NCBI GenBank assembly: GCA_032433595.1
Contig: JASWJB010000365.1
Span: forward strand, 1-39,514
Origin: Conoideocrella luteorostrata
Taxonomy: Eukaryota; Ascomycota; Sordariomycetes; Hypocreales; Clavicipitaceae
DNA length: 39,514 bases
Direction of reading: 5' to 3'
Below, one piece after another: positions 1 to 10,453 of this stretch. Within the stretch, counting starts at the first letter, position 1. The number at the start of each line of letters is the position of its first letter. The notes beneath the pieces are model-generated. The model had not been told where the DNA came from. It searched no databases and saw only the letters and a program-made list of their open reading frames with translations. The translations under genes and the position numbers were made by a program.

Positions 1-877
1 TTTTTTTAAAACAAAAATTTATCTTGTTTTTGGTTGCTAAGGCATTATCTCTTGCGGAGTTAATGCCACCTCGATGGCTCAGTTAAACTGTCCCCCGCTT
101 GGCTGGTTACTCACGAGGGATGCTGAATACTCGCGCTCTAACTAATATGGATCCCGTATATGAGACAAACCAAACTCGTGGCACCAGGAGACGATCATGC
201 ACAATAATCCATAGTCCGTATAAGGAGTCAATCTCATTTACCTATCACGTGAATAAGAGAAGCCCGCGCTCATTCCTAACTATACCGAGCAATATCGAAC
301 TTATTGGCATTATTCCGGTCCCAGTTCTCATAGGCCATCAAAGGACCTGCCTCATCAACTTCCTTTGTGTACATTCCATGCCCCAGGACTACACGATTTG
401 CAAAAGTATTCTCGTCATTAAGTCGACTGACAGCTTGCGATCGTATATTGCCGATATGACATGGTGTTATTAAATCTTGTCGAGTGTGCAGAGGCTTGTA
501 TGCGGTAGCTACAGTATTTGGTGTCTTCACACAACTGCGATTAGGATAGATTGTTGAGAAAAAATCCATCAAGAGTCAGACCCCGGCGGCTCTAAGTATT
601 GTGAGCAAAGAAGTATACCGAGCAAAACCAGTAACTAGCCAGTAGTTGATGACACCACCGGTCTAGATTCAGGTCAGTGTGACCCTGGTCATATCCATAG
701 ATCGAACCATATTTCAACAAGCACTGGTCATCTGGTAACTAGGCTTGGTGTTTCGCTCCGGGCATAAGCCTCAACTCCTCATCAATAGTCGGCTTCCCAG
801 CGGCCCTTCAGTTAATTGACATTGGACCGCCGACGGCAAATTGGATAACAATTTCGTTAATAGGTAATGAAGATTGT
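1..877. other. Left-end region without a convincing gene
   Basis: Most of this stretch has stop codons in all frames and no recognisable gene. One minus-strand segment, about 276-572, has protein-like composition and is listed separately as a possible relic. The rest is unassigned sequence beyond the 3' end of DAD2. Confidence 0.6.
276..485 (-). pseudogene. Possible coding relic or exon fragment, unidentified
   Basis: The minus strand reads as an open segment rich in charged and aromatic residues, including GHGMYTKEVDEAG and AYENWDRNN. Its codon choice resembles real exons nearby. It runs into a stop at 276-278. I could not build a complete gene around it: no convincing start and no continuing exon downstream were found, and the sequence beyond the stop has stops in all frames. 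It could be an exon of a gene I cannot resolve, a decayed gene copy, or chance. I do not recognise the family. Confidence 0.22.
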
Positions 878-1453
878 TCATGTATTCAACGTCGAGTCAT
901 CTTCAGCGGCGGCAGCAGGATCAGCCGCTTCTGCCTGCGCTTGTAATGTCGGTGCATGTTCCGTTGGTATTCTTACCAAGGTTTGAGGTAGTGCTACGTT
1001 CGATTCAGGTGCATCAGCCGTGGCATTATCGCCTGACGGTTTTGAAAGTTTGCCTGCAGAAATATAATCGTTAAAATATAATTGGGCGAGTTGAAGAAAC
1101 GAGCACTTGTTTACAACATACTGGATGCCATATTGATTGCTCGTAGCACATTATGCCAGTTGCTCATGACTGCTGCAATTGCTGCAGTACAAGTCAGCAA
1201 AACCATTGGTGTGAATATGTCCCGATTAAAGGGGCATACCCTCTGTTCCATCAGATAAAGTCGTCAGTTTCTGCTCCAAGGTTTCCATTTGATTTGCGAC
1301 AGCCGCACTAAGGTCTCGTAGCTCCTTCAGATTCTCTAACTCGGCTTTCTTTTCCTCGATTCGGGCAACGAGCGCCGGTGACTGCGACGATGACGATGCA
1401 GAGCTGCTCGGAGCTCGCATTTGTGAGGACAGAGATCTTGTGGCATACGACAT
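878..1453 (-). CDS. DAD2: DASH complex subunit Dad2
   Basis: Dad2 is a small subunit of the fungal DASH/Dam1 complex, which couples kinetochores to spindle microtubules. The model has three exons, 1453-1240, 1181-1122 and 1053-878, with introns of 58 and 68 bp starting GTATGC and GTATGT and both ending CTGCAG. The frame closes over 450 bases, giving 149 residues. The first half holds the family signature: a Ser-rich leader, then a helix with ARIEEKKAELENLKELRDLS and LEQKLTTLSDGTE. Exon 2 supplies the conserved SNWHNVLRAINMAS. The C-terminal 58 residues are Ala/Asp/Glu-rich and probably disordered. I chose the ATG at 1453; the longer upstream reading needs a GTG start. The gene is divergent from shugoshin across 440 bp. 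The family call is strong; junctions are inferred from frame and homology pattern. Confidence 0.93.
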
Positions 1454-1893
1454 TGTCGACGATGGTGTTAGGACGAGATTGTACTTTGTCCAATGCAATC
1501 CATAGGCTTCAACTCGAATTGACGCGACGGCAGCGGCTTCCCTCTGCACATCGAACGCCGCGTTCCGCTGGTGGGCCTCGAAAACGTTGACTTATAAGTG
1601 GAGTTGGTGGGGCTGTTAACAGTCCACTCACGTGCGTCGCCGCTGGTAACCCAGCAACCAACTCTGTGAGGCGTGCTCAATAATGGGACCGAAGGTAAAT
1701 ACGAATGACAACACCAGAAATTTGTACCCGTCCGAAATATCGCCAAGGAGAGCAATTAACCCAACAACTTTGCAGCACAACAAACGCCGGCCGCCATACA
1801 GGATCAGGAACAGAAATTACTGTTGTCACCATTGCCGACTTTTTTTTTCCGCGTTTGCTTTCTTGGACAATAGAGCATTGTGCATAATGAGCT
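1454..1893. promoter_or_regulatory. Shared divergent promoter of DAD2 and SGO1
   Basis: These 440 bp separate the start codons of two mitotic genes read in opposite directions, so both promoters must lie here. It contains three ACGCG cores, the centre of the MCB site bound by MBF-type G1/S factors: 1522-1526 on plus, and 1559-1563 and 1850-1854 on minus. It also has an E-box CACGTG at 1629-1634 and a T tract near 1841-1848. A full ACGCGT lies just inside SGO1 at 1939-1944. The sites are visible; their use is inferred. Confidence 0.6.
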
Positions 1894-3932
1894 ATGGCTA
1901 GACTAAACGATGCCCCAATGTCATCGGACAGCCTTGAAACGCGTGCGTTTGCCATCACACCTTCAAGCCGCACTACCAAATAATGCTAAAACCAAAAAAA
2001 ATGATAGTTCGCAAGAAGATGCTACGACAGAATAGAGATCTCGCAAAGTCCAATAATGTGCGAGCTCTAAGAATACGAGAGTTAGAAAGCGAATGCGCTC
2101 TTATGCTGTCCGAAAACCTCGAACTACGCGGTCGAATCCTTGAACTTGAAAAACAGGTTGAGGATAACGAATCACGAAGAATAGCAGATCATGCTTTGGC
2201 AATCAAGGCCAAGCTAGAGGCACAACTTAGCGAATGGGGATCACTCCTGTCGGGTTTGGGACTAGAGCCTCCTATGAAGAGGCATTCTCCTCGGATACGG
2301 AAGAACGTCAAGCAACGCATGAGCTTTAGTGCTATTAACAGGCCCAGTCCTTCACAGCGGAGGCTGCGCGACATCGCGCGAGATATTGAAGAGTTGGGCT
2401 CTATTTCCGAGGCTAGACTCTCCTCGAGGCAATCCTTAAAGTATGTTTCGGTCTTGCAAGGATGTTGAATGAGATGCTAATCCTCAACTGATAGCCCCGA
2501 ACAAATCCGCGCCCTGCGGTTCAAGGCAGACTCTGAAGAGCTCGAAAGCCCGTCCAAATCTCAAACTATCGGAAAAGAGCCCGTGAAGGTTGATTCTCCC
2601 CCACGATCAACTCCAACAAAAACATGTGCACTTAGCCCAAGGAAGGCTTTAGAACCTCCAGTATTTCTCTCTTCTCCAGAAGCAAATCGCACGTCCGATG
2701 TTCCTTTCCGCTCTCCGGAAAAGAAGAAGGCAGAGCTTGCCAGCCAACCCCAAAAGCCTATACCACAGCCTGGCACTCCTCTACCAGAACCCATCATTGC
2801 ACAAATTAAGACCGGATCGAAGCGGAAATACGCTCAAGATGAGTCAGAAAACACCGTACCGCGGCCAACGACAAACGAGAACGCACCACCACGCCTCATG
2901 GGCGATAAAATGTCCATTCGAGAGAAGGCAGGGGGCAAGACTCTAAAAGAGCTTACCCATATGCGAAAGGAGGCTAAAGAGAAGCAACCCGGCGGCACTG
3001 GAATTGGGCGCAAACCACTTGCCACAAAGAATGCCAATGACGACATGAGCTCACCTAAGAAAGCCGCAAAGCCAATGGCCACGGATGAGGTTGCTACAGT
3101 TAAAGCAGAATTGGTTAGATCCAAGCCCATCAAGGAACGAACAAAGCCCAAAGCGAAAAACGATACAGTCCTGAAAGTTCAAGCGGTTCCAGTCACAGAG
3201 ATCAGACCGCCAACTGCGTCCATTGCAAGCGATCTGACTACGCCTGTCTTGGAACCCGCATTGATGTCACCGAACTCTCCAGGACTACTAAACGATGTTG
3301 ATGGACCTCGAGGTGATACCCCTCCACCTAGTGACATATCCTTGAATGGCGAGACCTCGCGGCCCAGCAGAAGGAATAGGGCAACCGTCAGCTACGCAGA
3401 GCCAAACCTCAGAGATAAGATGAGGCGGCCAACCAAGGAGCTTTATGATGCAGTGACGGGGGAGGGCAAGTTTTCAAGAAGAGCGAGCCAATGCGACCAA
3501 ACATTGTCTGAAGGACACCTGATTAAGCGCGAGTCTGATGCCGGTGATTCGCTAGGGCGCATTCCTGCAGCTCACGTCGAATCCAACGCTCCAGAGCCAG
3601 GCAGTATTTCTGCCAGCCCTTTGGCGAAGAAGGGCTCAGCTCAGGATCTTTCTACGGCCATGGTGACAGGGCGGCCACGGCGACAATCACGAGCTGCTCA
3701 CTTGGCAGCCGATTTGAGCATGGAAGCTGACGACGATGAAAGCGGCGACGTGGACGTGTACGAATTTACCAGCTCATCGCCGCAGATCGATAAGGACGAG
3801 TCTGTGGAAACTACAGGGACTGGGCGCCGTCAAGGGGCAAATACACGACGACGATCGGCAGCTGTGGATAGCGAAAAGGGCAGTACTGCCAAGGAGCGCA
3901 GTGCTTCTAGACGACGAAGTATGATGGTGTAA
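1894..3932 (+). CDS. SGO1: Shugoshin
   Basis: Shugoshin protects centromeric cohesin from separase by recruiting PP2A and acts in tension sensing at kinetochores. The model has three exons, 1894-1942, 2008-2440 and 2495-3932, with introns of 65 and 54 bp, giving 639 residues. The first exon encodes MARLNDAP, a start typical of the family, and joins in frame to LRKKMLRQNRDLAK. Residues about 17-95 form the N-terminal coiled coil known in this family to bind PP2A. A long Lys/Pro/Ser-rich middle region looks disordered. The C-terminal SGO motif, about residues 449-488, contains RRNRATVSYAEPNLRDKMRR and the family's basic histone-H2A-binding core. A start at 1983 would lose the conserved N terminus. 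Both intron junctions are supported by branch-like CTAAA/CTAAT sequences and preserved frame. Confidence 0.94.
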
Positions 3933-4318
3933 TGAAGTTTGCTTTTGGGGCGTCGTTTTCTTTTGTTTCTACGCAAGCGAAGTGATGATTCTAGAGCATT
4001 GGCGTTTATGCTTGTTTGGACACGCCTCGAAGAGGATGCATATATTTCCAAAGGGTCATGATTATGAAGTTCGGTTGGATGCTCGATATACCAAGCGATG
4101 AACTTGATTCTTTGTATTTACATTATTTTGGATCTTTAATTTCCTCGGCTTGCCCCTTGAGTTGGAATAAACTTGTCCAGCGGGGAATGTTTTTGGATAT
4201 CACTAATTGTTCGTCGTGTGGGTTATCAAGTCATCAGACGCCACTATTCGAGCAAGAATGTATGTGTTCATGACGATGCTTGTTGTGATGATGAGATGGG
4301 TCCTATCTCCCGGTTTGC
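3933..4318. other. Convergent 3' intergenic region, SGO1/VPS29
   Basis: These 386 bp hold the 3' ends of two converging genes. No additional gene is supported. Confidence 0.7.
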
Positions 4319-5092
4319 TCATGATGAATTGCCCGCCGGCTCGACAGGTTTTGTATAAGTAACTTTTTCGACGGCGACATTTTCGTTGCCTTTGTCATCT
4401 TTGCGGAGTTGATAAACATATAGAGTGAGTGATATGCCTTGGACCTACACAGTTCAATGTCAGTCATTCCCGCAGCACGATACAATACCCGTCAGCAATA
4501 ACCTGGGCTCACTGCTTCAAGGTCACTGTCGAGGCAAGGGGGACAGAAAACATACATCCATCAAACAAAAACTTGGCGTTGGATCCTCCTCCTCCCCCCA
4601 CCCATTCAAATAAGCCCCCGTCGCGCTCCCCGGATTCACAAAAAACTTATCCATGTACTCAAAGGCGTCGAATTTATGGGTACCACCCCAGCACAACACA
4701 TCGACATCCAAACGATTGGCCTCCGCGAGAAGTAAGTCCGGTTCGCTGGACACTAGAGTGAAGCCTTCGAGGAAACCGATTCGGATGCTCCCATGAGTGA
4801 CGACCTGTGTGAGGGGCAGGGAAGTGGCTTCTACGTCGTACCTGCCCTTGACGATCTTGAGGTCGGGCGTGATGGAGCGGAGATATTCATATGTTTGTTT
4901 GTCGGTGAGGTTACCGAGCGAGAGGGTTTGGCCAATTTTTCCGGGGGCGAGGAGTTTCTTGAACTGTAGCTTGTTAGTTGGATGGCAGGAAGGAGGGTCA
5001 AGAAGGCAAGGCTGGCTGGTTACCTTTGCTGGGATGTCCAGTGCGCGATCGGGAATATGAAGGTCGCCGATAACGAGGATGAGGAACGCCAT
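4319..5092 (-). CDS. VPS29: Retromer subunit Vps29
   Basis: Vps29 is the metallophosphoesterase-fold subunit of the retromer, which retrieves cargo from endosomes to the Golgi. The model has three exons, 5092-5024, 4963-4556 and 4444-4319, with introns of 60 and 111 bp, giving 200 residues, the usual fungal length. The fold is evident from VIGDLHIPDRALDIP at the N terminus, KIVKGRYDVEAT, VVTHGSIRIG, GGTHKFDAFEY and FFVNPGSATGA. Exon 3 adds the conserved end QGISLTLYVYQLRKD. Metal-site-like residues Asp10, His12, Asn41, Asp66, His80 and His119 remain, but Gly117 stands where animal Vps29 has a His. This agrees with the accepted view of Vps29 as a scaffold rather than an active phosphatase. The ATG at 5092 gives the canonical N terminus. 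It converges on SGO1 and diverges from RRP12. Confidence 0.95.
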
Positions 5093-5888
5093 GGTTGGAT
5101 CGATTGGCGAAGGAAGAGGAGGATGTGGGCGTTGAGGGAGGTCGATTGAGGTTTCGTCGAGGAAAGCCGGGCAAGTGACGGGGCTGCGCGATTGTTTGAA
5201 GTAGTGATTTCGGAGCTACATGAAATGGAGGTTGGTATGACGATGGAGCTGGAGGGGCCGTCGTCGCAAACACGTCCCAAGCTAGAGAGAGCTCCGGGCA
5301 ATGCGCCAGCCTGGACATCTAGTGACCCACTCTGTCAACTCGGCTCGTAATTGTGAGTAGACATAGGTGGAAATCATATAACATAAAATGCAGTGTTATA
5401 CTATGCACAGGCTTTTACCTTTTAGTGCAGAGGTTACGTGCTTGCTGAAATAACAAGAATGGAGTATGTGCTAGTTAGTCTGTTTTCAACAGGTTGTATT
5501 TACAGGAGGGAAACCAGGGTGCGCTAGGCTGACTGACTTCTAGCCATGAGCACGATTAATTATCTAGCCGCTCGGTAATGTCAGAGTAAACACCGCGGCA
5601 GAGATCATGTCATCGTCGGAAAACATTCTGAACACGCTCACTTTGCCGGTCTAGGGTGAGTTGAACGTAGGTACGGAGTTTGGAGTATCCTCGCAGACCG
5701 CCTTCAATATGCCCCACTCTGCGATGCTACCACTGGTCTTATCGTCCCCCCGCCAATCGCCGATAAGGAATTTTTTTGTGCAAAGGAACTGCATGGCCGA
5801 AATTTTGCACCGCCAGTGCCGCTTTGACGACTAAGGCCCAGCCCATCCATCAACTTTTCTGTGTCTGATCTTGTGACGCAGTCGAGAC
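5093..5888. promoter_or_regulatory. Divergent promoter region of VPS29 and RRP12
   Basis: These 796 bp separate the two start codons and must carry both promoters and 5' leaders. Short open frames at 4998-5318 and 5704-5910 have no protein-like composition. A near copy of the recurrent TACGGAGTA motif lies at 5672-5680. Confidence 0.6.
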
Positions 5889-8800
5889 ATGGACGACAAG
5901 ATGTCGACACCGACTCCGACTTTGGCTGAGAAGCTGGACAAGATCAAGTCCCCTGGCCTGCAAAGCCAGCAAAGAGTGAGAATCCAGCTATGCCTGTGAA
6001 AAAGAATTGGTTCAAACGTACACCAAGACTAACAAATCTCTACTTCTTGCAGACCGTTGTCGTACTCCAAGCTGTCGAGTCCACACTAAAGGAGCAAAAC
6101 ACAGCCCCGACCCCGACCGGTTACTTCGCTGCTCTATTAGCTTTACTACAACAAGCAAATACTAATGGAGATGTGAACGCCGAGTTGGCCACGCCCGTGG
6201 TCTACCTCTTGGACGTTGTTACACCGTATGCTCCCCCGGCGCTGCTTCGGTCCAAGTTTACGCAGATTCTTACCCTCCTCGCACCCGTACTATTAATGCA
6301 AGATGCCGAAGCGATTCTGCTTAGAACGTCAATTGGATGTTTGGAGTCGCTGCTTCTCGCCCAGGATGCGTCGTCATGGGAGCTCTCTGTCTCACAAATC
6401 GGCCCGCGCCGCGCCGTCGCCGGCTTGCTCAACCTGTCCTTGGACCATCGCCCCAAGATCCGAAAGCGAGCCCAGGATGCCCTGAAAAAAATCCTCAAAA
6501 ACCCACCTCCTAGCCCTTCACTGGACCATCCCGCTGCCGACATGTGTGCTCAAACTGCGCTGAAGAATTTGGAGGATTTAACAGTCAAGGCCGCTGAAGC
6601 GCGCAAGGGCAAGAAGTCAGCAGACTCTACGCATGATCCTGCTTTGATCCATGCGCTTCAGCTGGTCAAGACTGTGGCGGCCGCGAGCGGTGGTTGGCCT
6701 AGCACTAAGATCGAATCTCTCTGCGAGCTGCTGCTTGGTATTGCTAGAACCGGCAACGAGTACATGACCATGGCTGGTTTCGAAATTTTCGACTTGATTT
6801 TCGAAGGCATGAGCGACGAGGTCTCCTCTTCCAAGCTGCCGCGACTCATGGAAATTATCTCGGAGCTGCGACCAGCTGCTAACGACACACAGCTTGTTCC
6901 AGCTTGGCTTGCCATATTATCCAGAGGATTCGACGTTTCCGCCCAGATCGAGCCAGATGATACTTTTCTCAAATTGCCGGAGCTATTTGCGATGATTGCG
7001 CAGTTTCTTGAATCTCAATCAGAAAACATCCGAATCTCAGCTTCCGAGTGTCTCGTCTCTTTCCTTGCCAACTGCATCCCTCAGCAAGCCATCTTGGGCC
7101 CTTCAATTTATGAGGAAAAAATACTTGATAAGATTACCAAGACGGCTGAGTCACTGCTCACTGTGCAGTATCAAGCTGCTTGGTTGCAGACCTTTAACGT
7201 GCTCGGCGCCATGTTTACCTCGTTTCGATGGCAGTCATATCCTAGGATGATGACCATTACCAAGACGATTGGTGAGATTCGCGAAAACTCCTCGTTCCGC
7301 AACAAGAAAGAGGCAGATGAAATCATCGGTCAGGCTGTTCAAGCGATGGGTCCTGAGGCAGTACTTACTGCCCTGCCCTTGAACATTATCAAACCTGTCA
7401 AAGGCGAGGCGGGACGAGCGTGGATGTTTCCCCTTCTCAGAGACTATGTCAGCAACACTGAGCTGGACCACTTCAAAACCGAAATGATCCCCCTGAGCGA
7501 GCTCATGTTCCAGAAAGTGCTGGAACATGGCTCAGCCGACAAGACTATGGAAGTAAAGATTTATGAGACTCTCGTACAGCAAATCTGGGCTACACTTCCC
7601 GGATATTGTGACCTTCCGCTGGATCTCATGGGGACCTTTGACCAAGGATTTGCTGAAATGCTAGCAACCCTACTTTACAAGCAAGTTGAGCTGCGATTAG
7701 ACATTTGCCGTGCTCTCAAGACCTTAATCGAGTCAAATCAAGCCATTGCTGGCATTGGAGATGACGAGGAGGATTTTATGCTTCAGAGCAGGGTGTCCCG
7801 AGACACTGCTCAGAAGAATCTCACTTACCTGGGACAATACGCTGGAAACATGCTTGCTGTTCTCTTCAATGTCTATACCCAGACGCTACCGCAGAGCCGC
7901 GGCCCTATTTTGCAAACCGTCAATGCCTTCCTCAGCATCACTCCTCACCAGGAGGTTATGGACACCTTTGATCGTGTAAGCAATATGCTTGCCTCGGAGC
8001 TTGAGAGCACCCAAAAGCCCAATGATAATGAGAAGGGCCAAAAAGAGAAAAACCAAAAGGGCAAGGACCACATGCCCTCCACTGCACAGACTCTGATGGA
8101 CCTCGTCATCACCATGTCAGCATACCTTCCGCGGGATAGTTTCGCAGCCCTGTTTGAGATTGCCACTGTAATTATATACAAGGAAGATGAGCCACAGCTC
8201 CAGAAGAAAGCCTACAAGCTCATTCCACGCCTGGCAACCTCTGTGCTTGGTAAAGCCGCTCTTCAAGAGCGGAACACCGAATTGCAGCAGCTCATCCTGT
8301 CTAGTTCTGAAAGGGTGTCTGCACCAGCCAGACGTGAGCGATTGGCAGCTATTGCCGCTCTCCTCCCGTTTACTTCTAATGATTCTCTGCATTTCATTCC
8401 GGCTGTGCTTAGCGAAGTCGTCATATGTTGCAAAGAGAATAACGAGCGCGCTAGGGAAACTGCTTACGACCTCCTTGTCCAGATGGGTCAGCGTATGGCT
8501 GACGCTAATGGTGCTAAAATCGATAACACCAAGGTTCCTCACATGCCTAATGATGCACCTGCCGCAACCGCTAATATTGAGGAATACTTTACCATGGTCA
8601 GTGCCGGTCTGGCTGGCAGCACACCGCACATGATTTCCGCTTCCATTACCGCCATCAGCCGTCTGCTTTACGAATTCCGCTCTTCCCTTAGCGAGCAGAC
8701 ACTCTCGGATCTCGTCCAGACCATGGACCTGTTCCTCACCTCAAACAACCGCGAAATCGTCAAGAGTTGCCTCGGTTTCGTCAAAGTCTGCGTCATCGGT

Positions 8801-9778
8801 CTCCCCGTCGAACTCATGATCCCCCGGCTTGCCACTCTCGTCCCTAATCTTATCGTTTGGAGCAATGAGCATAAGGGCCATTTTAAAGCTAAAGTAAAGC
8901 ATATTATTGAGCGCATGGTCCGCCGCTTTGGCTACGACCTCGTCCATAAGAACTGCCCAGAGAGTGACAAGAAACTCATCGTCAACATCCGCAAGACCAA
9001 GGAGCGTACCAAGAAGAAGAAGGACGCCTCCAGAGCTGCTGGCGACCAAGACGCCAGTGACGACGAGAACGACGACCAGCCCGGCAAGCGACGATTCGAG
9101 AACGAGTACGACCAGGCCTTGTATAGTAGCGACTCCGACGATTCTGCAGCCTCCGATGATGAAGCTCCTCGACCCAGGAAGAAGGCCTCCCAAAAGGGAG
9201 GAAAGACATACATCGTGGAAGATGAAGATGAACCACTAGATCTTCTCGATAAAAAGGCGCTCGCAAACATATCATCCACCAAGCCCAATAAGCTCCGCAA
9301 ACCTACCAGAACCAAAGCCAAAGTTGATCTTGATGGGAAACTCATACTCGGTCAAGACAGTGACTCTGATGACGTTGCGGTGGACAGCATGGATGTTGAT
9401 AAGCCCGAGCCCTCCGGAGTGGGCGCTTACGTAGCTGCTCTCAAGGGCAAAGACGCAGCTAAACGGGGACGCGGTGGCAAGCTCAAGTTCTCGAACAGAA
9501 GATCCAAGGACGACGAGGAAATGGACGAAATGGACGAAGACGATGCTGCGGCAATTAAGAATAAGATCAGCCCTGGAAGAGGTGCAAGAGGAGGAAGAGG
9601 AGGGAATGATAGGGGTAAGTTCCGCGGAAGGGGAGGTATAAGGGGCGGGCGTGGTGCATTCGGAGGAGGACGAGGTGGTCGGGGTGGCATTGCAGCTGGT
9701 AGGAGAGGATTGGGTGTAGAAAAGAGTCATGGCCCTACTGGACGCGGCGTTGGCAAGTCATGGAGAGGAAGGAATTAA
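5889..9778 (+). CDS. RRP12: Ribosomal RNA processing protein Rrp12 (NUC173 domain)
   Basis: Rrp12 is a HEAT-repeat protein needed for nuclear export and maturation of pre-ribosomal particles. The model has two exons, 5889-5975 and 6053-9778, around a 77-bp intron (GTGAGA...TTGCAG, branch CTAAC), giving 1270 residues, close to the family norm. The small first exon supplies 29 conserved residues (LAEKLDKIKSPGLQSQQR); starting at the ATG at 5990 would begin inside the intron. The NUC173 domain is about residues 402-590 (FRWQSYPRMM, PLNIIKP, WMFPLLRDYV). HEAT-like helices fill most of the protein to about residue 990. From about residue 1000 the chain is Lys-rich then acidic with Ser-Asp clusters. 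It ends in a Gly-Arg-rich tail from about residue 1203. Nothing suggests damage. Confidence 0.95.
9571..9775 (+). other. Gly-Arg-rich (GAR/RGG) tail of Rrp12
   Basis: The last roughly 67 codons of RRP12 encode repeated RG and GGRG units such as GRGARGGRGG and RGGRGAFGGGRGG. Tails of this type in nucleolar proteins bind RNA and are targets of arginine methyltransferases. The repeat is visible; methylation is inferred. Confidence 0.85.
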
Positions 9779-10453
9779 GCGATTGAGCAAACTCATGATT
9801 TGAATTAAAAATTGCGATCTGGGCGGGGGATGCGTTGCTTTCATAGAATGGACTAGCCCGTCAACTCCTGGGATATACCCGCGGGCACATAACCGTGTAC
9901 GTGGACGATTTGCCATGATGACTTTTCGGGGGCGTTTTGATGCAAAATAAGAGCAATACATACATGTAGATTCACTTTTGATTCACGGTTGCTTACTGAT
10001 GCACTCGTACTGAAGTTCAATGCTTCCCGGTAACGCCGCATAAATTTCTAAGTATGTTGACCACGTTTGGTTTCTACCAATCTGTCAAATTGAGAAACCC
10101 CTCCATGAAAACTGAAAAAAAAAAAAACCAACAATTGTCAAACACCCGACTCTGAAAGACCACATACTAATGCCTTATTGATTCCTTCCATGCTGATCGA
10201 GTCAATTTCTGTGTGTCCTGTCTCTTGCGTCTATCATGCCGATTTACACAGGGTATCTCCGTCGCACAATCAAGTTTATGCCAAAGTCGTAATAATTAGC
10301 TCATGAATCAGTAGCTTAATGTATCGTCATTCATTTTATATCGTCATAAAGTATTTCTATGCCAACACCGTTGCTATGCGGAACTCGTGTTAAAACCAAA
10401 CGGACACAAATACAGTTAAGCAGTCAATGTGGACAGATTTCCATTAAAGCCAC
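9779..10453. other. Convergent 3' intergenic region, RRP12/DUF2293 gene
   Basis: These 675 bp lie between the stop codons of two converging genes. The stretch is AT-rich with an A run near 10116-10129. I see no gene in it. Confidence 0.7.

Noticed and set aside
4998..5318. Minus-strand open frame overlapping the VPS29 first exon
   Set aside because: It is in another frame of the VPS29 leader and exon, Pro/Ser/Arg-biased by base composition only.
5990..6052. ATG at 5990 as the RRP12 start
   Set aside because: It lies within the first intron; the exon at 5889-5975 supplies the conserved N terminus and joins in frame.
9272..9730. Antisense open frame opposite the RRP12 tail
   Set aside because: It is the shadow of the low-complexity Gly-Arg-rich coding region on plus.
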